Source of the DNA: an uncultured Lachnospiraceae bacterium
GTDB lineage: Bacteria; Bacillota; Clostridia; Lachnospirales; Lachnospiraceae
Assembly (NCBI GenBank): GCA_946409475.1
Contig: CAMJWQ010000076.1
Coordinates: forward strand, 1 to 11,642
Direction of reading: 5' to 3'
DNA length: 11,642 nucleotides
The translations under genes were made by a program, and so were the position numbers. The notes under the pieces were generated by a model. It did no database searches and was not told where the DNA came from. It was given only the letters and a program-made list of their open reading frames with translations. Shown piece by piece: positions 1-6,294 of the stretch (position 1 is the first letter of the stretch; each line of letters starts with the position of its first letter).

Positions 1-1
1 T

Positions 2-907
2 CCCATAACGATACGGCATGCCTTCGGAGAGACGGTGCTGGAAAGCAAACCGGAGCGTATTGTTACCATCTCATGGGGAAATCAGGATGTTCCCTTAGCA
101 TTGGGAATCATTCCTGCCGGTGTTTCAAAAGCGAACTACGGCGTGACAGATGACAGCGGCCTGCTGCCCTGGACCGCTGAAAGGTTCAAAGAATTAGGTG
201 TGGAAAGCCCCGTTCTCTTCAACGATACGGATGGTCTGGATTTCGAAGCTGTCAGTGATGCAAAGCCGGATGTAATACTTGCCGCTTATTCAGGCATCAC
301 TCAGGAAGAATATGAGCTTTTAAGCCAAATTGCCCCTGTTGTCGCATATCCCGCACTCGCCTGGCAGACCCTTTGGCGGGAGCAAATTATTATGGATGCT
401 ACAGGAATGGGTATGAAAGCGGAAGGTGAACAGCTGGTTTCCGATTTAGAGCGGCTGATTTCAGAAAAAACCGGTGAATATCCTCAAATCAAAGAGAAAA
501 CCGCAGCCTTTTTCTATTTTAATCCAACAGATTTAGGAAAATTTTATGTTTATCTTCCCAGTGACCCACGGGCTGCCTATCTTACCGATTTAGGAATGGC
601 ATTTCCTGAAAGTGTAACGAAACTGGCCGAAGACTCTGAAAGCTTCGCACTGGAGCTAAGTGCCGAAAATGTTGATTTATTGGAAAATATAGACATTATA
701 GTCGCCTATGGCAACGAGGCATTATTGGAGGCATTACAGGCCGATTCTCTTCTGGGAACAATTCCGGCGGTCAAGAGAGGCTCGGTTGTCCTTATTGAAG
801 ACGGTACCCCGCTGGCGGCATCCGGTACACCCAGTGCCCTTTCCATCCCTGCTACGATTGACGAATATTTGAGCCTGCTGGGAGAGGCAGCTGAAAAAGT
901 GGAATGA
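2..907 (+). CDS. Iron-siderophore ABC transporter substrate-binding protein (5' partial)
   Basis: This is the extracytoplasmic binding protein of a siderophore (FecB/FhuD/FepB-like) importer. It captures a ferric-siderophore outside the membrane and delivers it to the two permeases that follow. The reading frame is open from base 2, and the residues before the GTG at 35 (ITIRHAFGETV) fit the family's first strand followed by the conserved ESKPERIVTISWGNQDV segment. The gene therefore starts upstream of the window, and the GTG at 35 is not the real start. The signal peptide and lipobox are off the edge. The family's PERIV motif, the central helix and the C-terminal lobe (near GNEALLEALQADSLLGTIPAVKRG) are all present. 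The stop at 905-907 overlaps the next start by ATGA. Which siderophore it binds cannot be read from sequence. The family call is firm. Confidence 0.9.
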   Translation, partial: PITIRHAFGETVLESKPERIVTISWGNQDVPLALGIIPAGVSKANYGVTDDSGLLPWTAERFKELGVESPVLFNDTDGLDFEAVSDAKPDVILAAYSGITQEEYELLSQIAPVVAYPALAWQTLWREQIIMDATGMGMKAEGEQLVSDLERLISEKTGEYPQIKEKTAAFFYFNPTDLGKFYVYLPSDPRAAYLTDLGMAFPESVTKLAEDSESFALELSAENVDLLENIDIIVAYGNEALLEALQADSLLGTIPAVKRGSVVLIEDGTPLAASGTPSALSIPATIDEYLSLLGEAAEKVE

Positions 908-1905
908 TGAAATACATGAAAATAAGCGCCATACTGGCCGGCAGTTTACTTAGTCTTTTACTGTGCATATTTGCTTCTCTGGCTTTTGGATCCCGTTTCG
1001 TAAGTTTTCATGAAGTTTCAAGAGCTTTATTACATACGGAAGCAGCATCCATAAGTGAAATAGTCGTCCTTGAGCGTATTCCCCGGACTGTTTTCAGTAT
1101 CATTGCGGGAGCTTCTCTTGGGGTATCCGGTGTCCTTATGCAGGCAATCACCCGTAATCCCATAGCAGATCCCAGTATTTTGGGTGTAAATACGGGAGCC
1201 TCCCTGTTTGTGGTGAGTGGAATCTCTTTTTTCCATATAGGTACGGCCGGTCAATATATATGGTTTGCATTGGCAGGTGCTGCCATAACGGCAATATTTG
1301 TCTATGGAATAGGTTCCATGGGATATGGTGGTATGACGCCTATAAAGCTTGCTTTAGCCGGAGCCGCTACCAGCGCCGCTCTCTCCTCTTTAGTCAGTGC
1401 CATTATTCTGCCCCGTACCGAGGTTATGAACGCCTACCGATTTTGGCAGGTAGGAACCGTCAGCGGTGCCACATGGGAAGGCATATCCTCCGTACTTCCT
1501 TTTCTGACAACAGGACTGCTTGTAGGCATATTTATTGCTCCCGCACTAAACGCCCTTGCCCTGGGAGATGATGTTGCAACGGGTTTAGGCGTAAATACGG
1601 GCATGGTAAGGATTGCAGGTGCCTTTGCAGGCGTAGTTCTTTGCGGGGCAACGACAGCTTTGGCCGGCCCAATAGGATTTGTCGGACTTATGGTTCCCCA
1701 TACCATGCGTCTTATCTGCGGCCCTAATCTGCGGCTCCTGATACCCATGTCGGCTATGGGAGGTGCCGTTCTCTTAACAATATCGGATATTATAGGAAGG
1801 CTCATTGGCAGCCCAAGTGAACTTGAGGCAGGAATCGTCACGGCGTTTCTGGGTGCTCCCATACTTATAATTGTTGCCATGAGAGCGAAGGTGAGAACAT
1901 TATGA
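904..1905 (+). CDS. FecCD-family siderophore ABC permease, first subunit
   Basis: This 333-residue integral membrane protein forms half of the translocation channel of a BtuC/FecCD-type importer. Several hydrophobic helices run through its length. Family landmarks visible are RIPRTVFSIIAGASLG after the first helix, then GVLMQAITRNPIADPSILGV, the late PIGFVGLMVPHTMR loop that contacts the ATPase, and a C-terminal ELEAGIVTAFLGAPI. The length is normal for the family. ATG at 904 overlaps the upstream stop by ATGA. A second ATG follows directly at 907 and a third at 916, so the exact start is uncertain by a few residues. There is no strong ribosome binding site in front, which fits translational coupling. 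It should pair with the second permease at 1902 as a heterodimer. Confidence 0.93.
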   Translation: MMKYMKISAILAGSLLSLLLCIFASLAFGSRFVSFHEVSRALLHTEAASISEIVVLERIPRTVFSIIAGASLGVSGVLMQAITRNPIADPSILGVNTGASLFVVSGISFFHIGTAGQYIWFALAGAAITAIFVYGIGSMGYGGMTPIKLALAGAATSAALSSLVSAIILPRTEVMNAYRFWQVGTVSGATWEGISSVLPFLTTGLLVGIFIAPALNALALGDDVATGLGVNTGMVRIAGAFAGVVLCGATTALAGPIGFVGLMVPHTMRLICGPNLRLLIPMSAMGGAVLLTISDIIGRLIGSPSELEAGIVTAFLGAPILIIVAMRAKVRTL

Positions 1906-2936
1906 CCGGAGATAATCTTACTATCATCAAATCAGGCCGCCGCTTAAGGCGGCAGCGGTGGATCCTCGTTACTATTTTAATGGCTTTCGTAACTTTGCTC
2001 CTTTGCAGCTTTATGCTTTTACTGGGAAGCACCAGATATCCTCTTACCGTTGTTGTCAGGGTTCTTTTTGGTGAAGAAATCCAGGGGGCTTCTTTTGCTG
2101 TCTCCACTTTGCGGTTACCCAGAATGCTCTCGGGGCTTCTTGCCGGAATGGCATTCGGAATAGCCGGGAACACCTTTCAAACCATGCTCAGGAACCCGTT
2201 AGCCAGTCCCGATATGATAGGTGTGACTTCCGGTTGCAGCGTAGCCGCTGTTTTTTGTATTCTCGTACTTAAATTAAATGGCCGTATTGTTTCCGTTGCG
2301 GCGGTAATTTCAGGGCTTATGGTGGCAGCACTGATTTATCTGCTCTCAAAAGGCGGAAGCTTCTCAGGCGGACGGTTAATCCTGATTGGAATAGGTATAC
2401 AGGCCATACTTCATGCAGTCCTATCCTTCCTGTTACTCAGGGCATCGCAATATGATATTCCCGGCGCACTAAGATGGCTGAACGGCAGTCTGAACGGAAT
2501 ACAAATGTCCGACATTCCGGGCCTTTTCATTGTCGTCATTATTTTGGGTCCTGTTATCATCCTGTTCGGAAAACATTTGAAGATTTTAGAGCTTGGGGAA
2601 CAGTCAGCTATTACCCTTGGTATAAAAACTGACCAAACCCGTCTTTTATTAGTGTTTGGTTCTGTATTTTTAATTGCCTTTGCAACTGCAGTTACAGGTC
2701 CTGTTGCCTTTGTTGCTTTTCTGGCCGGACCTATTGCAGCAACGCTTGTCGGTAAAGGAGCTCCGAATGAATTACCCTCAGGCCTTGTAGGGGCCTCCCT
2801 GGTACTCGGCGCAGATCTTATCGGTCAGTTCGCCTTTGCTACAAGGTTCCCGGCAGGCATTATTACAGGTATTCTCGGCGCACCCTATCTTCTTTTTTTA
2901 CTGATACGAATGAATCGAAGGGGAGGTCTTGTATGA
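1902..2936 (+). CDS. FecCD-family siderophore ABC permease, second subunit
   Basis: This is a 344-residue membrane permease of the same FecCD/BtuC family as its upstream neighbour but clearly divergent from it, as expected for the second half of a heterodimeric channel. It begins with a basic cytoplasmic stretch (SGRRLRRQR) before the first helix. It then shows LRLPRMLSGLLAGMAFGIAG, TMLRNPLASPDMIGVTSG, the late TGPVAFVAFLAGPIAATLVG loop and a C-terminal FPAGIITGILGAPYLLFLL. The start overlaps the previous stop by ATGA and is preceded by a purine-rich AAGGTGAG. The end overlaps the ATPase start in the same way. Nothing is truncated, and the family assignment is firm. Confidence 0.93.
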   Translation: MTGDNLTIIKSGRRLRRQRWILVTILMAFVTLLLCSFMLLLGSTRYPLTVVVRVLFGEEIQGASFAVSTLRLPRMLSGLLAGMAFGIAGNTFQTMLRNPLASPDMIGVTSGCSVAAVFCILVLKLNGRIVSVAAVISGLMVAALIYLLSKGGSFSGGRLILIGIGIQAILHAVLSFLLLRASQYDIPGALRWLNGSLNGIQMSDIPGLFIVVIILGPVIILFGKHLKILELGEQSAITLGIKTDQTRLLLVFGSVFLIAFATAVTGPVAFVAFLAGPIAATLVGKGAPNELPSGLVGASLVLGADLIGQFAFATRFPAGIITGILGAPYLLFLLIRMNRRGGLV

Positions 2937-3730
2937 CAGCATCATTATTGAAAGCAAATCATATTAATGCCGGGTATGATCATAAAATGATTATTAATGA
3001 CCTTAATCTAATCATACCCGATCATAAGATCAGCGTTATTATCGGCGCAAATGCCTGCGGAAAGTCCACACTGCTGAAAACACTTTCCCGGCTGATTAAA
3101 CCCGTATCAGGGGAAATCACCCTTGGCGGGAAAAAGCTCAGTAAAATTCCCCCCAGGCAATTAGCACGTATTTTGGGACTTCTTCCCCAATCACCGGTAG
3201 TACCGGAAGGAATTGCCGTTGCTGATTTAGTTGGAAGAGGCAGATTTCCTTATCAATCCTTTTTTAAGGGATGGATGAAAGAGGATTTTGAGGCTGTCGA
3301 GGAAGCCCTGGAAATAATGGGCATTTCAGAGCTCGCAAACCGCAGTGTCGATGAGCTTTCCGGCGGTCAGCGGCAGCGGGTATGGATTGCCATGGCACTT
3401 GCCCAGCAGACCGATATCCTTCTTCTGGATGAACCCACAACCTTCCTTGATATTACTTATCAGATTGAAATTCTTGATTTACTGACAGACTTGAATCAGA
3501 AAAGGGGTACTACTATCGTAATGGTCCTCCATGATATAAACTTATCTGCCCGGTATGCTGATTATATATTTGCCCTTCATAAAGGGACACTTATTTCCGA
3601 GGGCTCTCCCTCAGAGGTAATAACGGAAAAATTAATGAAGCAGGTTTTCGGACTCGATTGTGCCGTTATAAAAGATCCGGTTTCCGGCTCTCCCTTTATC
3701 ATTCCAAAGGGAAGACATCATGTATGTTAA
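2933..3730 (+). CDS. Siderophore ABC transporter ATP-binding protein (FecE/FhuC type)
   Basis: This 265-residue cytoplasmic ATPase powers import through the two FecCD permeases. Visible motifs are Walker A GANACGKST (residues 38-46), Q-loop LLPQ (83-86), ABC signature LSGGQRQR (142-149), Walker B ILLLDEP (162-168), D-loop FLD (171-173) and the H-loop histidine at 200 in VLHD. RGRFPYQ and the LDITYQIEIL stretch after Walker B are typical of the FecE/FhuC subfamily. Walker A has Ala where Pro and Gly are usual (GPNGCGKST), but the invariant GKST is intact, so activity is expected. A ribosome binding site GGAGGT (2922-2927) lies 5 bases before the ATG, which also overlaps the upstream stop by ATGA. 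No clear terminator follows the gene. Confidence 0.94.
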   Translation: MTASLLKANHINAGYDHKMIINDLNLIIPDHKISVIIGANACGKSTLLKTLSRLIKPVSGEITLGGKKLSKIPPRQLARILGLLPQSPVVPEGIAVADLVGRGRFPYQSFFKGWMKEDFEAVEEALEIMGISELANRSVDELSGGQRQRVWIAMALAQQTDILLLDEPTTFLDITYQIEILDLLTDLNQKRGTTIVMVLHDINLSARYADYIFALHKGTLISEGSPSEVITEKLMKQVFGLDCAVIKDPVSGSPFIIPKGRHHVC

Positions 3731-3751
3731 TGGCAGCTTATTATATATTTC

Positions 3752-3782
3752 TGATGTGATATTTTACCTATTATGATATAAT
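3752..3782 (+). promoter_or_regulatory. Possible extended -10 promoter for the exporter-like gene
   Basis: TATAAT at 3777-3782 is preceded by TG one base upstream (TGATATAAT), giving an extended -10 element. The -35 region is poor (TGATGT at 3752-3757, 19-bp spacing). It would make a leader of roughly 175 bases holding the hairpin repeats before the ATG at 3965. The T at 3782 is also the first base of the repeat cluster, so the match could be coincidental in AT-rich DNA. Confidence 0.35.
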
Positions 3783-3910
3783 ATGAACACTTGGCAAGGT
3801 GTCGTATGAATACTTGGCGAGGTATTGTCGAGACTCGTGAGAATACACACCTGACCACTTAGCGAGGTAGTTTCGAGCTTAGTGGGAACGGTACTTTCGA
3901 GCCTGGTACA
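3782..3910 (+). repeat. Cluster of short hairpin-forming imperfect repeats
   Basis: This non-coding stretch contains two adjacent copies of a 23-base unit (3782-3804 and from 3805), each starting TATGAA. Each copy contains a small stem: ACACTTGGCAAGGTGT in the first and ATACTTGGCGAGGTAT in the second. Two more related blocks follow. One is CCACTTAGCGAGGTAG, extending through TTTCGAG to CTTAGTGG, an outer dyad with one mismatch in 8 bp (3855-3884). The other is GGTACTTTCGAGCCTGGTAC (3890-3909). CGAGACTCG at 3829-3837 is a further dyad. The blocks share a (T/A)GCGAGGTA...TCGAG theme. I infer a structured leader RNA or an intergenic repeat family. No coding frame with a ribosome binding site is apparent. 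Confidence 0.55.
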
Positions 3911-3964
3911 ACTGCATTGCATAAATTTTGATGAATTTTGGCAGGAATGAGGTAGGGTAGATTC

Positions 3965-4927
3965 ATGAATCAGGAAAAAATAATGAAAAGCATTAAAATA
4001 GCCCTTGCCGCCGTGTTTTCCATTGCCGTTGCCGCCGAGCTTGGTTTACGGTATTCGGCTACGGCAGGTATTATCACGGTACTGAGTATCCAGAATACAA
4101 AACGGGAAACGCTTCGAAGTGCCAGAAACAGAACATTGGCCTTTCTGTGTGCATTATTACTGGCAGCCGGCGCTTTTCAACTTTTGGATTTTACCTTTAT
4201 GGCATTTGCTGCCTACCTTCTGCTATTTTCCCTGATATGCCTATATGCCGGCTGGGGAGAAGCAATTGCCATGGATTCTGTTTTAATCACGCATTTCCTG
4301 TCGGAGCAGAGTATGTCGGCTTCCCTGATTGTCAACGAAACCGGTCTATTGCTGATTGGTACGACAGCAGGTGTTCTGGTAAACCTGCACCTCCGAAAAA
4401 AAGAAAGTACTTTTCAAAAAATAGCAGATGACGTGGATCTGCAGATTAAAGAAATCCTTAAGAACATGGCTCATTGGCTCCTGAAAGAAGATAAAAGCGG
4501 ATATGGTCCGGATTGTCTTAAGCAGCTTCAAAAAAGTCTGAAGCTGGCAAGAATCTGTGCACTGAATAATTATAATAATTCACTTATGAAAAAAGATACC
4601 TATGAGATGGATTATATACGAATGCGTGAACAGCAAAGCATTCTGCTGAAAGAAATCTATGAAAATATCAAGAGTATTTCCTATTTGCCAAAGCAGGCTG
4701 AGCAGGTGGCCAAGCTGTTGGAAGGTATTGAACGCGGCTATCACAAAAATAATACGGTGGAGGGACTTTTACAGGATTTAAACCTGCTGTTTATGGATAT
4801 AAAACAGCAGGAGCTTCCTGTCAGCCGGGAGGAATTTGAGGCACGGGCCCTTCTGTTTTATATTTTAAAGCAGATAGAACGACTGCTGCTGATAAAACGG
4901 GAATTTATATTATCCCAAAAGTTTTAA
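3965..4927 (+). CDS. Aromatic acid exporter (ArAE_1 / FUSC-like) family membrane protein
   Basis: This 320-residue protein has an N-terminal membrane half and a soluble C-terminal half. Hydrophobic segments lie at about residues 10-27, 33-42, 58-74, 79-97 and 127-143. A mostly helical, charged cytoplasmic region follows (about 146-320). This matches the ArAE_1 family (Pfam PF06081, related to the FUSC/AaeB efflux proteins) with its C-terminal ArAE_1_C domain. Family-typical features are the YSATAGIITVLSIQNTKRET segment after the first helix and the GWGEAIAMDSVLITHFL loop. Members are presumed exporters of organic anions, but the substrate is not established here. ATG at 3965 is preceded by AGGTAGGGTAG; an alternative ATG is at 3983. 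It is separated by 234 bases from the siderophore operon and is probably a single-gene unit. Confidence 0.82.
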   Translation: MNQEKIMKSIKIALAAVFSIAVAAELGLRYSATAGIITVLSIQNTKRETLRSARNRTLAFLCALLLAAGAFQLLDFTFMAFAAYLLLFSLICLYAGWGEAIAMDSVLITHFLSEQSMSASLIVNETGLLLIGTTAGVLVNLHLRKKESTFQKIADDVDLQIKEILKNMAHWLLKEDKSGYGPDCLKQLQKSLKLARICALNNYNNSLMKKDTYEMDYIRMREQQSILLKEIYENIKSISYLPKQAEQVAKLLEGIERGYHKNNTVEGLLQDLNLLFMDIKQQELPVSREEFEARALLFYILKQIERLLLIKREFILSQKF

Positions 4928-4979
4928 AAATAGAAATCTGAATAATTGTATTTCAGGTATTTTCCTGTAAAGAATATAC

Positions 4980-5051
4980 TTGTCTGCCCTGAATCCTAAA
5001 GTGACATTATCATAAGTTAATAACATTGTCTGCCCTGAACCCATTGACATT
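4980..5051 (+). repeat. Imperfect direct repeat upstream of the TrpXYZ-type promoter
   Basis: TTGTCTGCCCTGAATCC at 4980-4996 recurs as TTGTCTGCCCTGAACCC at 5026-5042, with one mismatch in 17. After a 3-base offset both copies continue with TGACATT (5002-5008 and 5045-5051). The second copy abuts and includes the -35 hexamer of the operon promoter. The arrangement suggests a duplicated promoter-proximal segment or paired binding sites for a regulator. Confidence 0.7.
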
Positions 5052-5071
5052 CTATGCTCAGATGCTATAAT
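5044..5071 (+). promoter_or_regulatory. Near-consensus sigma-A promoter of the TrpXYZ-type operon
   Basis: A perfect -35 TTGACA (5044-5049) and a perfect -10 TATAAT (5066-5071) are separated by 16 bp. An extended -10 TG lies one base before the -10. Transcription should start near 5077-5080, about 57-60 bases before the lipoprotein ATG at 5137. This is the strongest promoter match in the window, consistent with high expression unless it is repressed. Confidence 0.8.
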
Positions 5072-5079
5072 GAAAAAGT

Positions 5080-5101
5080 CCACTTTATCGCTATAAAGTG
5101 G
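5080..5101 (+). promoter_or_regulatory. Perfect 9-bp inverted repeat at the transcript start
   Basis: CCACTTTAT (5080-5088) and ATAAAGTGG (5093-5101) form a perfect 9-bp dyad around the loop CGCT. It lies at or just after the expected transcription start, 35 bases before the ATG. It could be a repressor operator in DNA or a 5' stabilising hairpin in RNA. It is not a terminator, because no T-run follows. Confidence 0.6.
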
Positions 5102-5123
5102 TAAATTGTATATATTTTCTAAT

Positions 5124-5130
5124 GGGAGGA
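5124..5130 (+). promoter_or_regulatory. Ribosome binding site fixing the lipoprotein start
   Basis: GGGAGGA lies 6 bases before ATG 5137. The frame is also open back to a GTG at 5098, but that codon lies inside the 5080-5101 hairpin and has no binding site. ATG 5137 also starts a proper lipoprotein signal peptide. Confidence 0.85.
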
Positions 5131-5136
5131 AATAGC

Positions 5137-6165
5137 ATGAAAAAAATTCTTACACTTGTTTTGTCAATTATACTGGCAATAAGTATGACGGCCTGTGGAA
5201 GTTCAGGCACTGAGGTAAAAGAAGAAAAATCTGCAGAAGCAGAATCAACAACAGAAAAAACAGCTACCACTGCTGATTCTGATACTGTTTATAACATCGG
5301 TATTTGTCAGCTGGTACAGCATGAAGCTTTGGATGCGGCTACCCAGGGTTTTAAGGATGCGCTTACAGAGCAGCTGGGTGATAAAGTTGTCTTCGATGAG
5401 CAAAATGCCGCCGGTGATTCCGCAACCTGCGCAACTATCAGTAATCAGTTTGTTTCCAGTAATTATGACCTGATTCTGGCCAATGCCACCTCTGCTCTGC
5501 AGGCAGCTGCTTCTGCAACGGATACCATACCCGTACTGGGTACTTCCGTTACCGATTATGCCACTGCCCTTGATATTGATGATTGGACCGGTGTAACCGG
5601 CTTCAACGTTTCCGGTACTTCTGATCTCGCTCCCCTTGATCAGCAGGCTGCCATGCTTCAGGATCTGTTCCCGGAGGCCAGGAACGTGGGTATTTTATAC
5701 TGCTCGGCAGAGCCTAATTCCAAATACCAGTCAACAACGATAACCGGCTATCTGGAAGAAATGGGTTACACCTGTACCGAATACACTTTCGCCGACTCCA
5801 ATGATGTCGCCTCCGTAACCCAAACGGCTTGCTCCGAAAGTGATGTCATCTACATTCCAACTGATAATATAGCTGCTTCCTGTACGGAAGCCATTAATAA
5901 TGTGGCCGAACCTGCCGGTGTTCCTATCATAGCAGGGGAAGAAGGAATCTGCAAGGGCTGCGGTATTGCAACACTGTCTATCAGCTATTATGATATAGGC
6001 TATGCAACCGGCGAAATGGCTTACGATATTCTGGTGAACGGTTCCGATATCTCTGCCATGGAGGTACAGTATTCTCCAAATGTCACCTACAAATACATGG
6101 CTGACCGTGCTGCTCAATTGGGTATTGAAATTCCTGACAATTATACGGCAATTGAGGCTGAATAA
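5137..6165 (+). CDS. TrpX-type ABC transporter substrate-binding lipoprotein
   Basis: This 342-residue binding protein of the ABC_sub_bind family (PF04392, COG2984) includes TrpX-like proteins of Gram-positive bacteria. The start at ATG 5137 gives MKK, a hydrophobic stretch and a lipobox ending in Cys20 (SMTAC), so the mature protein is tethered to the outer face of the membrane. Residues 21-50 are a Glu/Thr/Ala-rich linker. The two-lobed sensor domain starts at YNIGICQLVQHEALDAA. Other landmarks are LILANATSALQAAASAT, a central VGILYCSAEPNSKYQ and, near the C-terminus, GEEGICKGCGIATLSISYYD. That segment holds a CxxC at residues 272 and 275. Homologues are linked to tryptophan or other aromatic amino acid uptake, but the ligand here is an inference from family only. 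It is followed by its permease and ATPase. Confidence 0.88.
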   Translation: MKKILTLVLSIILAISMTACGSSGTEVKEEKSAEAESTTEKTATTADSDTVYNIGICQLVQHEALDAATQGFKDALTEQLGDKVVFDEQNAAGDSATCATISNQFVSSNYDLILANATSALQAAASATDTIPVLGTSVTDYATALDIDDWTGVTGFNVSGTSDLAPLDQQAAMLQDLFPEARNVGILYCSAEPNSKYQSTTITGYLEEMGYTCTEYTFADSNDVASVTQTACSESDVIYIPTDNIAASCTEAINNVAEPAGVPIIAGEEGICKGCGIATLSISYYDIGYATGEMAYDILVNGSDISAMEVQYSPNVTYKYMADRAAQLGIEIPDNYTAIEAE

Positions 6166-6183
6166 TCCGTATAAAGCTACGTG

Positions 6184-6223
6184 GGGATGCCGCATTTTTA
6201 ATGGCATCCCTTTATTTCATTTC
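6184..6223 (+). terminator. Terminator-like hairpin between binding protein and permease
   Basis: GGGATGCC (6184-6191) pairs perfectly with GGCATCCC (6203-6210) around an 11-base loop, and is followed by the T-rich TTTATTTCATTTC. The T-run is interrupted, so it is probably a partial terminator. It lies 18 bases after the lipoprotein stop. Such intra-operon hairpins commonly raise binding-protein output relative to the channel genes by stopping part of transcription and protecting the upstream RNA end. Confidence 0.6.
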
Positions 6224-6225
6224 AT

Positions 6226-6241
6226 AGTAAAATAATTTACT
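6226..6241 (+). repeat. AT-rich 6-bp inverted repeat in the intra-operon gap
   Basis: AGTAAA and TTTACT flank a 4-base spacer ATAA and are followed by TTTTATTAT. The stem is almost all A-T and weak. It may add to the preceding hairpin or be chance in AT-rich DNA. No clear second promoter is visible before the permease. Confidence 0.3.
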
Positions 6242-6294
6242 TTTTATTATACTTCTTTAGTCACTTTATTATATCCGAATAAGGAGGAAAAAAA

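Noticed and set aside
35..37. GTG as the start of the siderophore-binding protein
   Set aside because: The frame is open to the window edge, and the upstream codons encode the conserved first part of the mature domain; a signal peptide is missing, so the gene is simply cut.
1434..1880. 148-codon open frame on the minus strand
   Set aside because: It lies wholly antisense within a clear FecCD permease, has low-complexity Pro/Ser/Ala composition and no family resemblance.
3782..3910. CRISPR-like array
   Set aside because: The units are short, degenerate and mostly adjacent; there are no uniform spacers and no cas genes.
4951..4970. Terminator after the exporter-like gene
   Set aside because: The only dyad (CAGG-TATTTT-CCTG) has a 4-bp stem and no T-run, too weak to call.
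5098..5100. GTG as an upstream start for the TrpX-type lipoprotein
   Set aside because: It lies in the hairpin with no ribosome binding site; ATG 5137 has GGGAGGA in front and begins a canonical lipoprotein signal peptide.
4928..5136. T-box or other amino acid riboswitch upstream of the TrpXYZ-type operon
   Set aside because: No T-box core (AGGGTGG-type) sequence or antiterminator/terminator pair is present, and the leader after the promoter is only about 60 bases.
5731..6207. 158-codon open frame on the minus strand
   Set aside because: It is a shadow of the TrpX-type lipoprotein gene; its product has no recognisable domain and no plausible ribosome binding site was seen.
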